The translations under genes were made by a program, and so were the position numbers. From NCBI GenBank assembly GCA_030727085.1, contig JANRCF010000026.1, positions 8,926-17,435 of the forward strand: a stretch of 8,510 nucleotides of DNA. The letters run 5' to 3'. Numbering within the stretch: the first letter of the stretch is position 1; every line of letters starts with the position of its first letter. Shown piece after piece: positions 5,924 to 8,510 of this stretch. Under the pieces are notes generated by a model that made no database searches, had not been told where the DNA came from, and saw nothing but the letters and a program-made list of their open reading frames with translations. The stretch is from Alphaproteobacteria bacterium (lineage in GTDB: Bacteria; Pseudomonadota; Alphaproteobacteria; Paracaedibacterales; CAIOTO01).

Positions 5924-6925
5924 TTATAAATTATTATTTTCAGCACTCTCAGTTATTGCCGATGAATCCCAAAAGGCAATCAAGGCTCGCATATCAATAA
6001 CAACGCGAGAATTTCCTCCAGAAACAACATGTGCTGACAACTCACTATGTCCTTTGGTGACACGTAAACCGTCTTCATACGGAGGGAACCAATCTGGTTG
6101 TGGAAATTCAATTCTTTTATCTCTCCGTGGATCGGTTAGACTCCATAGGCCAGATGGATTGTTGTACAGACCATTAGCTAAAGATCCGAATTCCTTGCCT
6201 TCTAATGTCTCCCCCATAATCTTGTACATATGTGGCGTTGGATAAGTCACAGCATATAATTTCCCCCCATAAATCAATTCCGAAGCTTTAGCCCAAAACC
6301 CATGTAATTGCATGGCTAAGTTTTTATGCGGTTTTTTCTCCGAAGAAAAATATAAAGAACTTCGTGTGATTCCAATAGGTGTGGCAATTGGTGCGTCACT
6401 CAAAAAGATGCTTGTCACCATTTCAATATCTTCCTGCAGTACTTCTTCTGTTCTAGGATTTTTACGCGTCGCATATGCAATCCAAATATCATACAGCGAG
6501 CCTTCAGAAAATTTATCTAATTCCTGAAGTATTCTGTCATCTCCATGCTCGAGAGCGGCTTGATTCTCCTTGCAGAATTGATGCATTGATTCACGCTGAG
6601 ATTCATTAAGAAGCTCTTGCTTCCCAAATAATTCTAATGTGGTTTCAAATGCACACAAACCTTCGCGGTTTCTTTTACTTGTTTGAGTGCCCTCATTCTC
6701 TACATACGTGCCCCAAAAATTTAAATTTCTAAAATTTAATTTTTCAAAAGTAAAATGCACTTCATCTTGGCGAACTGAGCCATCAATTTCGTTGTAAGGG
6801 ATTGTTTTGGTGCCTACATATTTCGTTTCATTAATTTGCTGAATCTCATTTGCATCTGAGGTGGCAAGTAAAATCCAACTCAACAGCAAAAAGCAATAGA
6901 TTGCCTTATTTAGAATAAAAAGCAT
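5924..6925 (-). CDS. Secreted protein of unknown function, 333 aa
   Basis: I do not recognise the family. The protein begins with a hydrophobic signal peptide (MLFILNKAIYCFLLLSWILLATSDA, likely cut near residue 25), so it is probably exported. No lipobox or later membrane segment is evident. The mature part is mixed and soluble-looking. Cys91 and Cys118 could form a disulfide across an acidic helical stretch. About 205-240 holds HGFWAKASELIYGGKLYAVTYPTPHMYKIM, loosely reminiscent of acyltransferase-like folds but not enough to assign. Residues 258-285 are rich in Trp and Pro (GLWSLTDPRR, QPDWFPPYEDG). The ATG at 6925 has a strong AAGAAGAGGA Shine-Dalgarno sequence and a fair promoter upstream, so the gene is probably expressed on its own. 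It faces tadA tail to tail and diverges from yejE. A host-directed or periplasmic role is possible but unproven. Confidence 0.75.
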   Translation of the reverse strand: MLFILNKAIYCFLLLSWILLATSDANEIQQINETKYVGTKTIPYNEIDGSVRQDEVHFTFEKLNFRNLNFWGTYVENEGTQTSKRNREGLCAFETTLELFGKQELLNESQRESMHQFCKENQAALEHGDDRILQELDKFSEGSLYDIWIAYATRKNPRTEEVLQEDIEMVTSIFLSDAPIATPIGITRSSLYFSSEKKPHKNLAMQLHGFWAKASELIYGGKLYAVTYPTPHMYKIMGETLEGKEFGSLANGLYNNPSGLWSLTDPRRDKRIEFPQPDWFPPYEDGLRVTKGHSELSAHVVSGGNSRVVIDMRALIAFWDSSAITESAENNNL

Positions 6926-6928
6926 AAA

Positions 6929-6938
6929 TCCTCTTCTT
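6929..6938 (-). promoter_or_regulatory. Shine-Dalgarno sequence of the 333-aa gene
   Basis: On the minus strand AAGAAGAGGA lies 3 nt before the ATG at 6925, placing GAGG 4 nt and AAGAAG 7 nt from it. It is among the strongest ribosome-binding sites in the window and supports this start. Confidence 0.65.
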
Positions 6939-6957
6939 AAAAAATATTTTTACTACT

Positions 6958-6987
6958 TGTATATGGTGTGTTTGTTTGTTTTTTCAA
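6958..6987 (-). promoter_or_regulatory. Sigma70-type promoter of the 333-aa gene
   Basis: On the minus strand TTGAAA (6987-6982) and TATACA (6963-6958) are 18 bp apart. Predicted transcription begins near 6951, giving a leader of about 25 nt that carries the Shine-Dalgarno sequence. Confidence 0.55.
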
Positions 6988-7094
6988 TGGCAATTTTCAT
7001 GATTAAATGAAGATTTTAGATTGCTACGTAATTTTTCCATAGAATACATTCCAACCATATCAGATTCGTGCTATTTATAGATTAGTTTTTTTGT

Positions 7095-7194
7095 TGTCAT
7101 TCCCATGAAGACGGGAATCTGGATAAAAGAAAATTAAGATTGCGATTGAAGTTAATTTAGTAACTATTCGGTTTCCGCCTTTGCGGAAATGACA
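7095..7194. repeat. Palindromic repeat immediately upstream of yejE
   Basis: TGTCATTCCC opens at 7095 and GGAAATGACA closes at 7194, so the ends are inverted. Each end is also a hairpin: ATTCCC (7099-7104) with GGGAAT (7113-7118) over an 8-nt loop, and TTTCCGC (7172-7178) with GCGGAAA (7183-7189) over a 4-nt loop. The middle is AT-rich. This resembles the widespread alphaproteobacterial GTCATTCCCGCGAAGGCGGGAAT repeat. The rest of the 280-bp intergenic region (6926-7205), apart from the promoter and Shine-Dalgarno sequence of the 333-aa gene, shows no clear gene, and I could not settle on a yejE promoter. Confidence 0.8.
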
Positions 7195-7199
7195 AGGGA
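7194..7199 (+). promoter_or_regulatory. Shine-Dalgarno sequence of yejE at the border of the palindromic repeat
   Basis: AAGGGA lies 6 nt before the ATG at 7206 and begins at the last base of the palindromic repeat, whose 7-bp hairpin ends only 4 nt earlier (7189). The site supports the chosen start. Confidence 0.65.
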
Positions 7200-7205
7200 A
7201 GATAC

Positions 7206-8234
7206 ATGAAACTTTCACCACTTACACAGCGCCGTTTAGCGCAATTTCGCGCCAACAAGCGGGGATTTTGGTCATTCTGGCTTTTCCTTGCTTTATGTTT
7301 TGTCACGCTAGGTGCTGAGTTCATTGCGAATGAACGTCCAATGGTTGTGTGCTATAAAAGCGAACTGTATTGTCCTATCTTTAATAACTATCCTGAGACA
7401 ACGTTTGGTGGCACGTTCGAAACCAACACGAATTATCGTGATGCATTTGTGCAAGAGCTTATTAAAAAAGATGGTTGGATGCTTTTTCCGCCTGTGCCGT
7501 ACAGTCCATCAACGGTAAATTATAATTTGTCTGTTCCAGCGCCAGCACCACCATCATCAGATAATTGGTTTGGCACGGATGATCAAGGCCGTGATGTGCT
7601 TGCAAGGCTTATTTATGGATATCGTGTTTCCATTTTGTTTGGCCTGTGTTTGACTTTTTTTTCAGGCATTATTGGTATTTTCATGGGCGCCCTTCAAGGA
7701 TATTTCGGTGGTCGTTTTGATATGATTACGCAGCGTGTGACCGAAATTTGGTCTGGCCTGCCTGTGTTATACCTGCTGATGATTTTATCCAGTATGATTG
7801 AGCCTGGCTTTGGCTGGCTTTTGGGCATTATGTTGTTATTTAATTGGATGGTGCTATCCAGCGTTGTTCGTGCTGAATTCTTTAGAACGCGATCTCTGGA
7901 CTATGTGCGTGCGGCAGAGGCCTTAGGTGTGCCGGCATTCCGTATTATTATGCGGCATATCTTGCCAAATGCGATGGTTGCAACGATTACGTATTTGCCG
8001 TTTATGCTGAATACGTCGATCAGTACATTGACAGCCCTTGATTTTCTTGGATTTGGTTTGCCTCCGGGTTCTGCTTCCCTTGGTGAGTTGATTACGCAAG
8101 GTAAGAATAATATTCACACGCCTTGGCTGGGTATAACAGCGTTTTTTTCGACTGCTGTGTTGCTTAGCTTATTGATTTTTATTGGCGAGGCGGTGCGAGA
8201 CGCCTTTGATCCACGTAAGACAATTATTCGATAA
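7206..8234 (+). CDS. yejE: Oligopeptide/microcin C-type ABC transporter permease YejE
   Basis: YejE is one of two inner-membrane permeases (with YejB) of the YejABEF importer, which takes up peptides and microcin C using the YejF ATPase and the YejA binding protein. The 342-aa product matches E. coli YejE in length and landmarks. It has TM1 at about 21-40 after a QFRANKRGFWS cytoplasmic start, then a long periplasmic loop with the NWFGTDDQGRDVLARLIYGYR block at 120-140. Several membrane segments follow, with the EAA loop EALGVPAFRIIMRHILPN at 238-255, which contacts the ATPase, and GFGLPPGSASLGELITQGKNN then PWLGITAF near the end. The ATG has a clear Shine-Dalgarno sequence. Normally yejB lies directly upstream and yejF directly downstream; here a divergent unrelated gene precedes it and no ABC ATPase begins within the visible 276 bp. 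OppC or DppC is a less likely label. Confidence 0.92.
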   Translation: MKLSPLTQRRLAQFRANKRGFWSFWLFLALCFVTLGAEFIANERPMVVCYKSELYCPIFNNYPETTFGGTFETNTNYRDAFVQELIKKDGWMLFPPVPYSPSTVNYNLSVPAPAPPSSDNWFGTDDQGRDVLARLIYGYRVSILFGLCLTFFSGIIGIFMGALQGYFGGRFDMITQRVTEIWSGLPVLYLLMILSSMIEPGFGWLLGIMLLFNWMVLSSVVRAEFFRTRSLDYVRAAEALGVPAFRIIMRHILPNAMVATITYLPFMLNTSISTLTALDFLGFGLPPGSASLGELITQGKNNIHTPWLGITAFFSTAVLLSLLIFIGEAVRDAFDPRKTIIR

Positions 8235-8510
8235 CAACTTTGTACAGGTAGGCGCAATCGTTTCTTAGCTGAATTAGCAACTATGGTGGCAAATATTGGT
8301 GTGTAGGATATATACCTATCATAAACCAATCTATTATTTCTAAGATGCAATTTTGTTCGTCTAACGTCTCCTTCAAAAGCCTTAGATAGTAAAGCCATCT
8401 GTGGTTTTAAAGGCTTGTTTTATAAACAAAATTTCCGACTTGGAATTTCAACATGTTGATTCACGATGGGTTCTCTAATTGTATCTAAGTCAAGTCATAT
8501 TTTTCTCCAC
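8235..8510. other. Non-coding stretch after yejE with two small inverted repeats
   Basis: I find no convincing gene on either strand. The open frame read from 8398 leftward runs into yejE antisense and resembles no known protein. Two inverted repeats stand out: AAGCCTT (8377-8383) with AAGGCTT (8410-8416) over 26 nt, and TTGTTT (8415-8420) with AAACAA (8424-8429) over 3 nt. They might end the yejE transcript, but both are weak or AT-rich and far from its stop. The expected yejF does not start here. Confidence 0.4.

Noticed and set aside
5928..5944. Near-palindrome AATACTTATAAATTATT between tadA and the 333-aa gene as a bidirectional terminator
   Set aside because: All but one base is A or T, it has mismatches and it overlaps the end of the 333-aa gene. 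The stem would be too weak to call a terminator.
8114..8398. 94-aa minus-strand frame at the right end
   Set aside because: It largely mirrors the end of yejE, has no visible Shine-Dalgarno sequence and resembles nothing I know. It could be a decayed fragment, but this cannot be shown.

Overview
The window reads as chromosomal sequence of a moderately AT-rich alphaproteobacterium, probably a host-associated or reduced-genome lineage (Holosporales/Rickettsiales-like; this is inference). The signs are an alphaproteobacterial-style BamE lipoprotein, a long-form hibernation factor, a YejE permease, and several short palindromic repeats of the GTCAT...ATGAC type. One of these repeats sits in frame inside hemD, much like the palindromic elements known from Rickettsia.

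Layout. The left half is a minus-strand run read from about 4354 down to 67: bamE (outer-membrane assembly lipoprotein), holC (DNA polymerase III chi), hemD (uroporphyrinogen-III synthase) and a large secreted alpha/beta-hydrolase-like protein of unknown function. The first three are packed as one operon: 3 nt between bamE and holC, and an ATGA stop/start overlap between holC and hemD. The hydrolase gene follows after an AT-rich 83-nt gap. At the extreme left edge, just past its stop, lies a diverged second copy of the 3' part of hemD, so the hydrolase gene is bracketed by two hemD 3' segments.

Divergent from bamE is hpf (long ribosome hibernation factor) with a clear sigma70-type promoter. 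It is followed by a palindromic repeat, a tRNA-Asp(GTC) gene with its own promoter, and, 44 nt after the tRNA CCA end, tadA (tRNA adenosine deaminase) starting at TTG. tadA converges with a minus-strand gene for a secreted 333-aa protein of unknown function that has a recognisable promoter and Shine-Dalgarno sequence. Beyond another palindromic repeat comes yejE, an oligopeptide ABC-transporter permease that stands without yejB in front of it or yejF within the 276 bp visible behind it.

Most genes are housekeeping: envelope assembly, replication, haem synthesis, ribosome dormancy, tRNA editing and peptide import. The unusual parts are the repeat-carrying hemD with a C9 tract, the hemD 3' duplication next to the hydrolase gene, and the two orphan secreted proteins. 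I see no CRISPR array, transposase, phage module, toxin-antitoxin pair or other recognisable defence system, and no convincing new multi-gene system.
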